Shown: positions 8,076-15,165, counted from the first letter of the stretch. The stretch is 25,824 bases of DNA from JAKJGV01 sp964617565 (GCA_964617565.1 CAZTYH010000045.1:1-25824), one strand, 5' to 3'. Translations and numbers: made by a program. The notes: a model not told the origin generated them from the letters alone.

Positions 8076-9087
8076 TCCCCGCCAACCGTGCCGCACGAAT
8101 CACGTAGTACAGAAACCACAACGGGCGCGGCAGGCTGATTTTCTCGACTTCAATTCCCGTGGGCTTCAACACCTCATCCACATAATATCGAGCTTTCGAG
8201 GAAGCCCGCTCCAGAACGCATCCGAGCAATTTCCGCTCCTGTCCCCCGCGCCCCCACACCTCGTCGGAACTGAGAAGCCATTCTCTTATTTGTTCCGTTG
8301 TCTCGCGGATCATCGGCGTTTCCGCCGCCTCTTCGAGCAAGTCTGTCGGCTCACCAAGCCCTGCCAAGTCCCGGCAAAGCCCCAGGCCAAGCAAGCAAGC
8401 CAGGCGATAGCCCTGCCGACCTGCACGATCCACCACCTGCCGAATCTCCTCTGCGCTCGCATCGCGCAGCGACATCGCCAAGTCCAGGACCTGTGCAAAC
8501 CGATCCCATCCGTGTTTTGTGCCGTGCGCAAAAACCAAAAGCAGGCTCCCTTCCTTGTCCGGCGCCAGCATCCTGACCCCCTCCACATCCCGTGGCTGCG
8601 CACCACTCCACAGATGTTCGTCGGCTGTAAGCTCAAAAACGCGCGGCATCGCCCGCCAGTGAAGGTCAACCGCCATGTGCTTTGCCGTTCGCAGATACGT
8701 TCTCTCAATCCGGAAGCGGACATACGCCCGAGCCTGTGTCTCATTGAGCCGGAACATCGGTTCGTATCCCGCGCCGGAAAGAACGGTCATCGCACGGACG
8801 GCATCTTCGCGATGCACCAGGATATCGAGATCGGAAATCTGGCGGCTGTGAATATTGCCATATAGTTGCTGCGAAAGAGGAAGTCCCCGTAAAACCATGC
8901 AGGGGATATTATTCTGTCCAAGCTCCTTAAGCAGGTATTTCAGTTCGGCCATCCACCGCTCATTCGCGGCCGCGATGCCCAATGCGGCATCCCGGATGTT
9001 CTCCCATGCCGGCCGGGGAATCGAGTCGGCGACCGGCTCGAGTACATGGCGCACAGCCGGCACCATCCGATGCCGGATGGCAAGGCG
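8032..9087 (-). CDS. Nucleotidyltransferase family protein (NTP_transf_5-like), 5' end lost in gap
   Basis: The frame stays open from TAG at 8032-8034 to the assembly gap at 9087, so the N-terminus is missing; about 350 residues are visible. Signature segments are VLRGLPLSQQLYG followed by RQISDLDILV, with the DxD of the nucleotidyltransferase fold, and VDLHWRA. The family (PF14907-type) is common in exopolysaccharide clusters with no established reaction. It converges on wecB with about 60 nt between them, so it may belong to a second polysaccharide transcription unit hidden by the gap. The C-terminus is built from the REP-like palindromes noted at 8025-8075. Confidence 0.78.
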   Translation of the reverse strand, partial: RLAIRHRMVPAVRHVLEPVADSIPRPAWENIRDAALGIAAANERWMAELKYLLKELGQNNIPCMVLRGLPLSQQLYGNIHSRQISDLDILVHREDAVRAMTVLSGAGYEPMFRLNETQARAYVRFRIERTYLRTAKHMAVDLHWRAMPRVFELTADEHLWSGAQPRDVEGVRMLAPDKEGSLLLVFAHGTKHGWDRFAQVLDLAMSLRDASAEEIRQVVDRAGRQGYRLACLLGLGLCRDLAGLGEPTDLLEEAAETPMIRETTEQIREWLLSSDEVWGRGGQERKLLGCVLERASSKARYYVDEVLKPTGIEVEKISLPRPLWFLYYVIRAARLAGKAVWRPLIRRRRAL

Positions 9088-9187
9088 NNNNNNNNNNNNN
9101 NNNNNNNNNNNNNNNNNNNNNNNNNNNNNNNNNNNNNNNNNNNNNNNNNNNNNNNNNNNNNNNNNNNNNNNNNNNNNNNNNNNNNNN
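9088..9187. other. Assembly gap of 100 N
   Basis: Exactly 100 undetermined bases, the usual placeholder for a scaffold join of unknown size. It truncates the nucleotidyltransferase gene on its left and falls 1 nt beyond the aldolase stop codon on its right. Adjacency of the two sides therefore rests on scaffolding and not on read-through sequence. Confidence 0.98.
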
Positions 9188-9188
9188 C

Positions 9189-10139
9189 TTATTTCTTAAC
9201 CAGCGCGCGCACTGCATCCAATTGGCCTGCGCTGCCGAGTTTCTCGTTCTTGCCGGCGATGAACTTCGCGTATTCCTTCATGAATACCTTGCCGGGCGGG
9301 CGGAGATCGAAGTTCGCCGGATCATCACGGAACGACTCGCGGTGCACGCGGCACCAGACCAGGCGTCCGTCCGTATCAATGTTGATCTTGGTTACGCCGA
9401 GTTGCGCGGCGCGCTTGAACTGGTCGGCATCCACGCCTTTGGCGCCCTTAAGCTGACCGCCGGCCTTGTTGATGCGCTCGACCTCATCCTGCGGAACACT
9501 GCTGGAACCATGCATGACAAGCGGGAAGTTGGGCAACCGCTTCTGAATCTGTTCCAATACATCAAAGTGCAGACCCTGCGAACCGGAGAACTTGAACGCG
9601 CCATGGCTGGTCCCTATCGCGCATGCGAGACTGTCGCAACCGGACTTCTCGACGAATTCCTTTGCCTGATCCGGATCGGTCAGCTTTGCGTCGGACTCGG
9701 CCACCGAAACGTGCTCTTCCACGCCGCCGAGCTTCCCGAGTTCGGCTTCCACCACGATACCCTTCGCGTGCGCGGCATCCACTACGCGCTTGGTGATTTC
9801 GATATTCTTCTCGAACGGTTCGGCGCTCGCGTCAATCATGACGGAGCTGTAGAAGCCGCTGGCAATGCAGTCCATGCAGGTCGCTTCATCGCCGTGATCC
9901 AGATGCACAGCGAAAACGGACTCCGGGAAGATCTTGTCGGCGGTCTTGATCATCGCTTCAAGCATCAGCTTGTTCGTGTAGGAGCGCGCGCCCTTGGAAA
10001 GCTGCACGATGAATGGCGCCTTGCTGTCAAGGTTCCCCTGGAACAGGCCCATGGTCTGCTCGAGATTGTTGATATTGTATGCACCGATGGCGTACTTGCC
10101 ATAGGCATGCTTGAACAGTTCTTTTGTGGTTACGATCAT
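9189..10139 (-). CDS. Class II fructose-bisphosphate aldolase
   Basis: A protein of 316 residues that cleaves fructose 1,6-bisphosphate to dihydroxyacetone phosphate and glyceraldehyde 3-phosphate (glycolysis/gluconeogenesis) with a bound Zn2+. Visible motifs: GAYNINNLEQ at the N-terminus, AVHLDHGDE carrying the catalytic Asp and a zinc His, GTSHGAFKF and MHGSSSV with the other metal His residues, and NIDTDGR for phosphate binding. It is of the shorter class II type resembling FbaA/ketose-bisphosphate aldolases; tagatose-bisphosphate aldolase is a possible alternative. AAAGGA precedes the ATG by about 9 nt. The stop TAA (9189-9191) is next to the scaffold gap, so downstream operon partners cannot be seen. 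Confidence 0.92.
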   Translation of the reverse strand: MIVTTKELFKHAYGKYAIGAYNINNLEQTMGLFQGNLDSKAPFIVQLSKGARSYTNKLMLEAMIKTADKIFPESVFAVHLDHGDEATCMDCIASGFYSSVMIDASAEPFEKNIEITKRVVDAAHAKGIVVEAELGKLGGVEEHVSVAESDAKLTDPDQAKEFVEKSGCDSLACAIGTSHGAFKFSGSQGLHFDVLEQIQKRLPNFPLVMHGSSSVPQDEVERINKAGGQLKGAKGVDADQFKRAAQLGVTKINIDTDGRLVWCRVHRESFRDDPANFDLRPPGKVFMKEYAKFIAGKNEKLGSAGQLDAVRALVKK

Positions 10140-10165
10140 GTGTTCGGTCCTTTCTGTTTCCGTTG

Positions 10166-10376
10166 TTAATCCGCGAAAAGCGATTCCTTCTTACTCCGTC
10201 GCCATCCCTTGATCTCGAGATCCCGTTTGCGGGCCAGTTTTTTGTCGCCTTTGTCGAGTCCATGCGGCCGCGCGGCCCGCATTATGCGAGAGGACTCTTT
10301 GCTCCACGTTCTGCGTGATGCCCACGTAGTATGACCCGTCTGAACACTCTAAAACATACGTTGTCCAGTTCTGCAC
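10166..10376 (-). pseudogene. Decayed GIY-YIG nuclease gene
   Basis: The first half, from a possible GTG at 10376, reads WTTYVLECSDGSYYVGITQ...LSHNAGRAAAWTR. This is the GIY-YIG core (here YVL...YVG) and the conserved HNAG segment of UPF0213-type single-domain nucleases. A typical C-terminal end, LARKRDLEIKGWRRSKKES, continues in another frame to TAA 10166-10168. The two halves are joined at an A6 run where one extra A would explain the frame change. The usual middle strand (PVKLVY...) is also missing, so the gene looks damaged beyond a single sequencing error. It lies directly downstream of tRNA-Ala on the same strand. Confidence 0.68.
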
Positions 10377-10380
10377 GAAT

Positions 10381-10520
10381 GGCCCTTCCTCACTTCGTTC
10401 GTCAGGGTCATTCGTCGGCTGGCTTTCGATGCCCTCATGATGGCTTGCCATGAGGAGGCTGGCGCAAGCCGTGCCTTACCCTATGCGAACCGGCCCTTCG
10501 TCGCTTCGCTCCTCAGGGTC
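10381..10520. repeat. Two diverged copies of a REP-like element
   Basis: Two units starting at 10381 and 10492 share 32 of 37 bases (GGCCCTTC...TCAGGGTCATTC.TCG) and continue into related palindromes containing ATGGCTTGCCAT. The first has CCTCATG (10433-10439) facing CATGAGG (10449-10455). On the minus strand they translate to the phrase NDPxERSxEGP, often seen in spurious predicted proteins, which marks this as a dispersed non-coding repeat. No coding gene is supported here. Confidence 0.7.
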
Positions 10521-10569
10521 ATTCCTCGCATGGCTTGCCATGACGAGCATGGCGAAGCCATGCGAGGAA

Positions 10570-10570
<1 letters not shown>
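10521..10570. repeat. Long REP-like hairpin abutting the tRNA-Ala 3' end
   Basis: The 16-base arms ATTCCTCGCATGGCTT (10521-10536) and AAGCCATGCGAGGAAT (10555-10570) are perfect reverse complements. An inner stem GCCAT/ATGGC (10537-10541 and 10549-10553) and one bulged G extend the helix to 21 bp around a 7-nt loop. It shares its last base with the encoded CCA end of tRNA-Ala, so in the precursor RNA it would fold just 3' of the mature tRNA. No U-run follows, so a processing or stabilising role is more likely than simple termination. Confidence 0.75.
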
Positions 10571-10645
<75 letters not shown>

Positions 10646-10663
10646 GCCGACTTCGAATCGCGG

Positions 10664-10692
10664 AATATAGCAGGGGTTCCCCCGAGGGGCAA
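10664..10692 (-). promoter_or_regulatory. Predicted sigma-70 promoter of tRNA-Ala
   Basis: On the minus strand, TTGCCC (10687-10692) and TATATT (10664-10669) are separated by 17 nt. The expected start of transcription falls about 12 nt before the first base of the tRNA. Confidence 0.6.
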
Positions 10693-10713
10693 GGGGTTTC
10701 CCGAAAAACAACG

Positions 10714-10742
10714 TTAACATCCCTCTTTCTACTGATTATACT
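10714..10742 (+). promoter_or_regulatory. Predicted strong sigma-70 promoter of the nuclease gene
   Basis: TTAACA (10714-10719) and TATACT (10737-10742) are each one base from consensus, with a 17-nt spacer. The predicted transcription start, about 10749, almost coincides with an in-frame GTG at 10750, leaving essentially no leader. Confidence 0.68.
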
Positions 10743-10761
10743 GGCTGGCGTGAAATGGCGC

Positions 10762-11565
10762 ATGACAATCATCCTCGCCGCCTTTGTGTGCCTGTTTTGC
10801 CTCTCGGCGGATGCTCAGAAAAAATGGCGCACTTATGAAAATTGCAGGCTGATTGATAATCCTTCCAACGACGGCGATAGTTTTCACGCTCGCGCCGGCA
10901 ACAAGCGCGCTTACATCTTCCGCCTCTATTTCGTGGATGCGCCGGAAAGCGACACCAGTGTTCCAGACCGACTGACCGACCAGGCCGCCTACTGGGGCAC
11001 CGACGAAAAAACCGTGCAGCTGTTCGGCAAGGAGGCTGCAAAATTCACAGAGAAATTCCTGGCCAACGGATTCACCGCGCACTCGCGATTGATTGACGCC
11101 ATGGGTCGCAGCGAGAAGAAACGCAACTACGCAATCATTCGCGCCGGCGACAAAGACCTCGGAGAAGAGCTGGTCCGTAACGGGCTGGGCCGCGTGCACG
11201 GGAAAGGTACCGATCTCCCTGAAGGCACATCCGAGCGATTGATGTGGGGCCGGCTCCGTTCAGCGGAGCGCGAAGCCAAGGCCGCCAAACGCGGGGTCTG
11301 GGGCGCGGTTCCCGTCGTCGGCCGCGCGGAACGTTTCGATGCGCTGAATACTCCGCCGGACATACCAGAACAGGATTTGGTGCTGTCCCAGACGGTGGCG
11401 GTTTATTCGACCATGGATGCGAACCGGCAGGTCGGCATACTGCAACGCGGCGCGGAAGTGCGCGTGTTGAACGCGGAATCCCCCACCATGGTGCGCATCC
11501 GCTTCAACTCGGCGGACGGCAAATCCTACGAAGCTTTGTGCCGGATGGTGGATATTGGACTTTAA
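10762..11565 (+). CDS. Secreted thermonuclease (SNase)-family nuclease with C-terminal SH3-like domain
   Basis: A protein of 267 residues counted from ATG 10762. Residues 1-18 form a signal peptide ending ADA. Residues about 22-185 are a staphylococcal-nuclease fold. D39 (in NDGDS) and D59 fit the Ca2+ site, and the catalytic residues are R54, E62 (FRLYFVDAPE) and R116 (DAMGRS), so it should be active on DNA or RNA outside the cytoplasm. Residues about 205-267 resemble a bacterial SH3-like domain (VAVYSTMDANRQVGIL), often cell-wall or substrate binding. No Shine-Dalgarno is visible. GTG 10750 is an alternative start that would coincide with the predicted transcript end, adding VKWR. Confidence 0.85.
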   Translation: MTIILAAFVCLFCLSADAQKKWRTYENCRLIDNPSNDGDSFHARAGNKRAYIFRLYFVDAPESDTSVPDRLTDQAAYWGTDEKTVQLFGKEAAKFTEKFLANGFTAHSRLIDAMGRSEKKRNYAIIRAGDKDLGEELVRNGLGRVHGKGTDLPEGTSERLMWGRLRSAEREAKAAKRGVWGAVPVVGRAERFDALNTPPDIPEQDLVLSQTVAVYSTMDANRQVGILQRGAEVRVLNAESPTMVRIRFNSADGKSYEALCRMVDIGL

Positions 11566-11578
11566 TTTGTCTCTTTCC

Positions 11579-11607
11579 TTGAATTCCGCGGCCGGTTGAT
11601 GTAGAAG
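11579..11607 (+). promoter_or_regulatory. Predicted sigma-70 promoter of tRNA-Tyr
   Basis: TTGAAT (11579-11584) and TAGAAG (11602-11607) are separated by 17 nt. The implied start is about 20 nt upstream of the tRNA. Each box matches consensus at four of six positions. Confidence 0.45.
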
Positions 11608-11634
11608 CACTCCGACTTTTCAGTCCCCTTTCTT

Positions 11635-11721
11635 GGTGGGGTACCGAAGTGGCCAAACGGAGCAGACTGTAAATCTGCCGGCTCTACGCCTTCGAAGGTT
11701 CGAATCCTTCCCCCACCACCA
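11635..11721 (+). tRNA. tRNA-Tyr (anticodon GTA)
   Basis: A class II tRNA of 87 nt including the encoded CCA (11719-11721). The acceptor stem is GGTGGGG/CCCCACC. The anticodon loop contains GTA at 11669-11671 within CTGTAAA. There is a long variable arm between the anticodon and T stems, and the T loop is GGTTCGAATCC. The long variable arm with GTA is diagnostic for bacterial tyrosine tRNA. Confidence 0.96.
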
Positions 11722-11723
11722 CC

Positions 11724-11767
11724 CTACGCTCCGTAGCGTTTGTCGCCGCGACGAAGCTTCGGGCGGC
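11724..11767. repeat. REP-like palindromes after tRNA-Tyr
   Basis: CTACG-CTC-CGTAG (11724-11736) is followed by a larger hairpin, GCCGC (11745-11749) to GCGGC (11763-11767), built around the perfect 10-base palindrome CGAAGCTTCG (11752-11761). It begins 3 nt beyond the CCA end of the tRNA. No U-run follows on the plus strand. Confidence 0.6.
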
Positions 11768-11788
11768 AAGGCCACCTCTTGAATATAT

Positions 11789-11870
11789 ATGGCTCGTTTT
11801 CACAAGCATAACCAGGGCGATTCTCCTCATACATCCAAATACCGGCCATGGGAATTGGAAGTCTTCATTT
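11789..11870 (+). pseudogene. GIY-YIG nuclease fragment (N-terminal half missing)
   Basis: The reading frame from ATG 11789 gives FHKHNQGDSPHTSKYRPWELEV. This matches the mid-region of the HNxGxSPHTxKYRPW type of single-domain GIY-YIG nucleases. The catalytic GIY-YIG half is absent, since an in-frame TGA lies at 11780-11782. After residue 25 the similarity stops and the frame runs on into the terminator region at about 12058. It sits directly downstream of tRNA-Tyr, same strand. Stretch 11871-11974 holds nothing else that I can recognise. Confidence 0.55.
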
Positions 11871-11974
11871 GCAAAAAGACATTTTTGATATATTTCTCGA
11901 GAGACGGATCGAGCCAATCCTTCCCCCTCTTCCTTTTGCCTCACACGCTTTTCCAATGCTTGGAAAAAATTACA

Positions 11975-12021
11975 CCGGGTTTTCCGCCACGGCGGACAAG
12001 TCCAGACATTGGAAAACCCGG
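11975..12021 (-). terminator. Intrinsic terminator of the DUF481 gene
   Basis: The perfect 11-bp arms CCGGGTTTTCC (11975-11985) and GGAAAACCCGG (12011-12021) enclose a second small stem, CCGCC/GGCGG (11984-11995). Read on the minus strand, the helix is followed by TGTAATTTTTTCC, a U-rich tract. It is 20 nt past the stop of the 12042-12788 gene. Confidence 0.8.
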
Positions 12022-12041
12022 CGCAGAGCGATTTCACTTCA

Positions 12042-12788
12042 TCACAGCTTGTAGGTAACACCCGCCGTCAGGGTGAGGTCATTGGATTTCTTGTCCGGCG
12101 CGGGTTCGCTGTTGTACTTGTTCTGCAACACGACGCGCAGGCTGATTTTCGCGGTCATTGCGGCCTCGGCGCCGACTTCGGCGTTCAACAGGTACTGGCT
12201 CATATTGTCAACTCGCGGAAGATATTCCACGGACTCCCACACCCGCGAGCCTTCGCCCAGCTTGATTTCATAGCCTTGAGCCGCACGAGCCGTCACGTAA
12301 TCATCCTCCGTGCCGGCCACTTCCTCAACAAGATAGGCGGCACCCAATTCGGCGCTCAACCATTGCTTGTCGTTCTTGATGAAATAGCGGCCCAGGCCGG
12401 GACCCGCAATCGCGCGATACCGGATGTCGGCAATATTGTCGCGACTGACGTCGCCGTTCAGGTAGCCGAAATTACGTTCCATGAATAGACGGCGATACTT
12501 GGCATAAGCCCTGGCATTGTCCACGTTCGTCTCGTCCGTCTTCTCGCCGTCCTTCTCAACTTCGGTTTCACCATAGTTGATATCGCCGCCGAGACTGAAC
12601 TCGTTCGGATCACCTTTGCGTTCCGACTTGATGCCGGCGTTCAGCAACATGTTCTTCGTGTTCCCGCGCGCCAGGTTCAGCCCGCCATAGATTTGAGTCT
12701 CCCATACAGCGCCTGCTTCTTCTGCCTGAACAAACATCGCGGTGGCCATCATGATGCCGCAAGCCACCAAAAGCATTCTGCACTTCAT
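12042..12788 (-). CDS. DUF481 outer-membrane beta-barrel protein (YdiY-like)
   Basis: A protein of 248 residues. A signal peptide covers residues 1-22 (ends VQA). The rest is alternating beta-strand sequence typical of DUF481: WETQIYGGLNLARGNTKN near the start, then FSLGGDINYGE, YAKYRRLFMERNFGYLN, RYFIKNDKQWLSAELGAAYL and a closing strand LTLTAGVTYKL ending in hydrophobic residues. Known members are small outer-membrane proteins of unclear role; the E. coli one is described as salt-induced. It lies 21 nt downstream of mscL and probably shares its transcript, pairing an osmotic-shock channel with an envelope protein. AAGGA precedes the ATG. A clear terminator follows. Confidence 0.82.
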   Translation of the reverse strand: MKCRMLLVACGIMMATAMFVQAEEAGAVWETQIYGGLNLARGNTKNMLLNAGIKSERKGDPNEFSLGGDINYGETEVEKDGEKTDETNVDNARAYAKYRRLFMERNFGYLNGDVSRDNIADIRYRAIAGPGLGRYFIKNDKQWLSAELGAAYLVEEVAGTEDDYVTARAAQGYEIKLGEGSRVWESVEYLPRVDNMSQYLLNAEVGAEAAMTAKISLRVVLQNKYNSEPAPDKKSNDLTLTAGVTYKL

Positions 12789-12809
12789 TTCGTCTTTCCT
12801 TCCCTTTAA

Positions 12810-13220
12810 TTATTTCTTCAGCAAGTCGCGGATTTCCGTCAGCAGAACCACGTCTGCCGGTGGAGGCGGCGGAGCAGCCGGAGCTGCCTGCTCTTTCTTC
12901 TTCAGCGCATTCATGCCTTTAATCACCATGAAAAGCGCAAACGCGACGATCGTGAAGCTGATGATGTTGTTGATGAACAAACCATAATTGAGCGTGACGG
13001 CCGGGATAACCTTGTCCCCTTCCGTAATAGCCTCCTTCAACACCAGCGCCTTCTCGGAAAAATCCACGCCGCCCGTAATAGCGCCCAACGGCGGCATCAA
13101 CACATCGGTTACCAGCGAATTGACGATTTTCCCGAATGCGGCACCGATGACGATACCGACCGCCATATCCACAACGTTGCCTCGCAAGGCAAACTCCTTG
13201 AACTCCTTCAACATGCCCAT
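12810..13220 (-). CDS. mscL: Large-conductance mechanosensitive channel MscL
   Basis: A protein of 136 residues, equal in length to the E. coli protein. It is an inner-membrane pentamer that opens under extreme membrane tension to release solutes after hypo-osmotic shock. Segments: MLKEFKEFALRGNVVDMAVGIVIG with the first transmembrane helix and pore constriction, IMPPLG-like VLMPPLGAITGG, the periplasmic loop, second helix NNIISFTIVAFALFMVIKG, a Pro-Ala linker and the conserved C-terminal bundle VLLTEIRDLLKK. The start at 13220 has GGAGG 5 nt upstream; the longer open frame upstream has no homology. MLKEF two codons later is an alternative start. A promoter with a palindromic operator precedes it. 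Confidence 0.95.
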   Translation of the reverse strand: MGMLKEFKEFALRGNVVDMAVGIVIGAAFGKIVNSLVTDVLMPPLGAITGGVDFSEKALVLKEAITEGDKVIPAVTLNYGLFINNIISFTIVAFALFMVIKGMNALKKKEQAAPAAPPPPPADVVLLTEIRDLLKK

Positions 13221-13261
13221 TTGATCCTCCGTGGTTGAAACAACTCCCCGAATCGGCCACC

Positions 13262-13289
13262 ACACTACGACAAGAACGATTCTTGTCAA
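13262..13289 (-). promoter_or_regulatory. mscL promoter with overlapping palindromic operator
   Basis: On the minus strand a perfect -35 TTGACA (13284-13289) and TAGTGT (13262-13267) are 16 nt apart. The spacer carries a perfect inverted repeat, GACAAGAA-N3-TTCTTGTC (13269-13287), that overlaps the -35 box. No U-run follows the palindrome, so it is better read as a repressor or activator site than as the rsmB terminator. It starts about 12 nt after the rsmB stop. Confidence 0.62.
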
Positions 13290-13300
13290 GGAGGAGGGCT

Positions 13301-14647
13301 TTATCGCTTTTGCAATAAAGCGGCAAAAGCGCCGTCCGTGCCCGAGTCGGGAGGAAACAGAAATCGGGTTTGAATACACTCGAATCCGGCATGAGCAGAA
13401 AGCCATGCGCGAATTTGCGCCTCATTCTCCTCGTCTTCCACGCTGCACGTGCTGTACACCATACGCCCTCCCGGCGCCAGCAGGGAAGCCGCACCGCTGA
13501 GGATGGCCCGCTGCATCTGGCATGCTTTTTCGAGGCGGCGCGCGGAGAAACGCCACCGGGCATCCGGCCTCCGCCGCAACACGCCCGTATTCGTGCACGG
13601 CACATCCAGCAGAATCGCGTCGAAACACGGTTCTGTTCCCCGTCGTGACAAGGTATCACACACCGCGGCAGGCTTGGCCGCATGTCCCTGCACCACATGC
13701 ACGCGGCTCCAGCCAAGGCGCTGCAGATTATCCCTTAAATGAGCGAGCCGCTCGTCGGCCACGTCCATCGCGACCATCGTCCCCTCACCCGCCATCCGTT
13801 CCGCCATCATGGACATTTTGCCGCCGGGCGCCGCGCACGCATCAAGCACGCGCTCGCCCGGACGGGGCGCCAACAAGTCCACGGCGACAGACGTTGAAGG
13901 ATCCTGCACATAGAACCATCCTTCTTTGAAGCCCGGCACTTGGGCCACATGCGCGCCGCGCGGCAGAACCAGAAATCGTTTTGGATCGAATGCATGCGGC
14001 GCGGCTTCAAGCCCGGCCTTCGCGAAAGCCGCCGCGCAATCCTCGAGCGAAATTTTTGCCGGGTTGACACGTACCACGACATCCGGGCGGCCATTGTTCC
14101 ACTCGCACAAAGCAACGGTCTTTTCCTCACCCCATCGCTCACGCCAACGGGTGAACAGGAGGTCCGGATGGGAAAGCCTGATGGCGGCCGGTGCTTCGAC
14201 AAGGCCTTTCATTATTTCATCGCGCCCGGCGGCCTGGACCCGCCGCAGGATGGCATTCACGAACTTGCCGGCCCCCGCACCCAGTTGCCGCTTCGCCGCC
14301 TCGACGGTTTCGTTGACAGCCGCATATTCCTGCACGTTATCAAGGAACAGGAGTTGATAGAGCCCCACCAACAGAAATGCGTCCAACGATTGCGCCGGTT
14401 TGCGCCGGGCGAATTTCGAGCGGATACGCAGCAACGGACGATGCCATCGGATTACTCCATAGACCAGCTCCATGACAAACGCGCGGTCCTCGCCGATGCC
14501 GTCCATCAGGCGGCTGGGGAACTCGCCCGTTTGCAACCACGCAGACAAAACGGATGCGGCCGCTCCACGACTGTTTCTGCTTTTCGTTGTCACGATCTCT
14601 TTCGCAGGAAGTCCATTTTCTCCCGGCACGCAAAACACCGCCGGCAT
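13301..14647 (-). CDS. rsmB: 16S rRNA (cytosine-967-C5)-methyltransferase
   Basis: A protein of 448 residues that methylates C967 of 16S rRNA using SAM. Residues about 20-165 are the NusB-like RNA-binding domain (RGAAASVLSAWL, LVYGVIRWHRPL, NETVEAAKRQLG, KFVNAILRRV). The C-terminal half is the Rossmann methyltransferase: DACAAPGGK motif I, LLDVPCTNTGVLRRRPDARW motif IV with the release Cys, and YSTCSVEDEENE motif VI with the catalytic Cys. Both cysteines are present, so it should be active. GGAG lies 5 nt before the ATG. It is upstream of and co-directional with mscL, but mscL has its own promoter. Confidence 0.95.
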   Translation of the reverse strand: MPAVFCVPGENGLPAKEIVTTKSRNSRGAAASVLSAWLQTGEFPSRLMDGIGEDRAFVMELVYGVIRWHRPLLRIRSKFARRKPAQSLDAFLLVGLYQLLFLDNVQEYAAVNETVEAAKRQLGAGAGKFVNAILRRVQAAGRDEIMKGLVEAPAAIRLSHPDLLFTRWRERWGEEKTVALCEWNNGRPDVVVRVNPAKISLEDCAAAFAKAGLEAAPHAFDPKRFLVLPRGAHVAQVPGFKEGWFYVQDPSTSVAVDLLAPRPGERVLDACAAPGGKMSMMAERMAGEGTMVAMDVADERLAHLRDNLQRLGWSRVHVVQGHAAKPAAVCDTLSRRGTEPCFDAILLDVPCTNTGVLRRRPDARWRFSARRLEKACQMQRAILSGAASLLAPGGRMVYSTCSVEDEENEAQIRAWLSAHAGFECIQTRFLFPPDSGTDGAFAALLQKR

Positions 14648-14687
14648 GTGGCTCCATATAGGAACATCGCACTGAACGCAAAGAAAA

Positions 14688-14719
14688 AGCCGCGCGTGGC
14701 TTTCCGGCCACGCGCGGCT
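14688..14719 (-). terminator. Intrinsic terminator upstream of rsmB
   Basis: The perfect 13-bp arms AGCCGCGCGTGGC (14688-14700) and GCCACGCGCGGCT (14707-14719) enclose a 6-nt loop. On the minus strand the stem is followed by TTTTTCTTTG, a good U-tract. It would end a minus-strand transcript arriving from about 15000, either the small gene at 14791-14985 or a non-coding RNA. It could also act as an attenuator in an rsmB leader. Confidence 0.78.
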
Positions 14720-14731
14720 CTCTTAAAAGGT

Positions 14732-14761
14732 CGCCCGGTTTTCGGGGGAAAAAACCGGGCG
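14732..14761. repeat. GC-rich hairpin, second of three in a row
   Basis: CGCCCGGTTTT (14732-14742) pairs perfectly with AAAACCGGGCG (14751-14761) around an 8-nt loop. A third, imperfect stem lies next to it (AAGGC at about 14764 to GCCTT at about 14791, with inner GCCGT/ACGGC). Together with the terminator at 14688-14719 these give three consecutive hairpins in about 105 nt. Confidence 0.65.
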
Positions 14762-14790
14762 TGAAGGCCGCCGTCGGGGGAACGGCAGCC

Positions 14791-14985
14791 TTATGGAGGA
14801 TGTTTTCTATGCGGTATTCTCTGCGCAGTGGGCGGCACATTATAAATGTCCGTACTGACAGGCCCCACTACATCCGACCGCGTTACCGTCCGCTCCTCAA
14901 TTCTCCAAATCTTTTTCAGAATTTTGACTCCAGGAGCCGTTTGCGTTGCATCGTCTTCTGGAAGCACGTTCGTCGCTGACGCCAT
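14791..14985 (-). CDS. Possible small protein of 64 residues
   Basis: A minus-strand frame with ATG 14985 and TAA 14791: MASATNVLPEDDATQTAP, then VKILKKIWRIEERTVTRSD and a Pro/Arg/His-rich tail. No family is recognised. Support is contextual. It lies between a candidate minus-strand promoter (TTTACA, 17 nt, TAGTTT near 15058-15090) and a series of hairpins ending in an intrinsic terminator, in a gap that otherwise has no gene. Against it: the Shine-Dalgarno is poor (GGGGG about 8-12 nt upstream) and no homologue can be checked. The transcript could instead be a non-coding RNA. Confidence 0.38.
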   Translation of the reverse strand: MASATNVLPEDDATQTAPGVKILKKIWRIEERTVTRSDVVGPVSTDIYNVPPTAQRIPHRKHPP

Positions 14986-15050
14986 TGCTTGCTACCCCCG
15001 ACCCTCTCTCAAATCCGGAGTGTGTTTAAAAGCCCCGTCTCTCATCCGAT

Positions 15051-15079
15051 TTGACAGATAAACTACCCGCTCCAATAAG
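15051..15079 (+). promoter_or_regulatory. Predicted sigma-70 promoter of the 3D-domain lipoprotein
   Basis: A perfect TTGACA (15051-15056) is 17 nt from AATAAG (15074-15079, four of six matches). Transcription would start near 15086, leaving a leader of about 80 nt before the chosen start codon. Confidence 0.6.
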
Positions 15080-15165
15080 GCTTGTAAAGTGATTGAGCAA
15101 ACGAAAAAGACTTTTTTTCAAGACCTTGATTGACGGCAAGTTGCATGCCCGGCAGAATGGATTCG

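Noticed and set aside
8982..10169. Long plus-strand frame opposite the aldolase and across the N gap
   Set aside because: It is antisense to a clear class II aldolase and includes undetermined bases; no motif supports it.
13262..13289. Palindrome after rsmB as an rsmB terminator
   Set aside because: No U-run follows it on the minus strand, and it coincides with a consensus -35 of mscL; an operator fits better.
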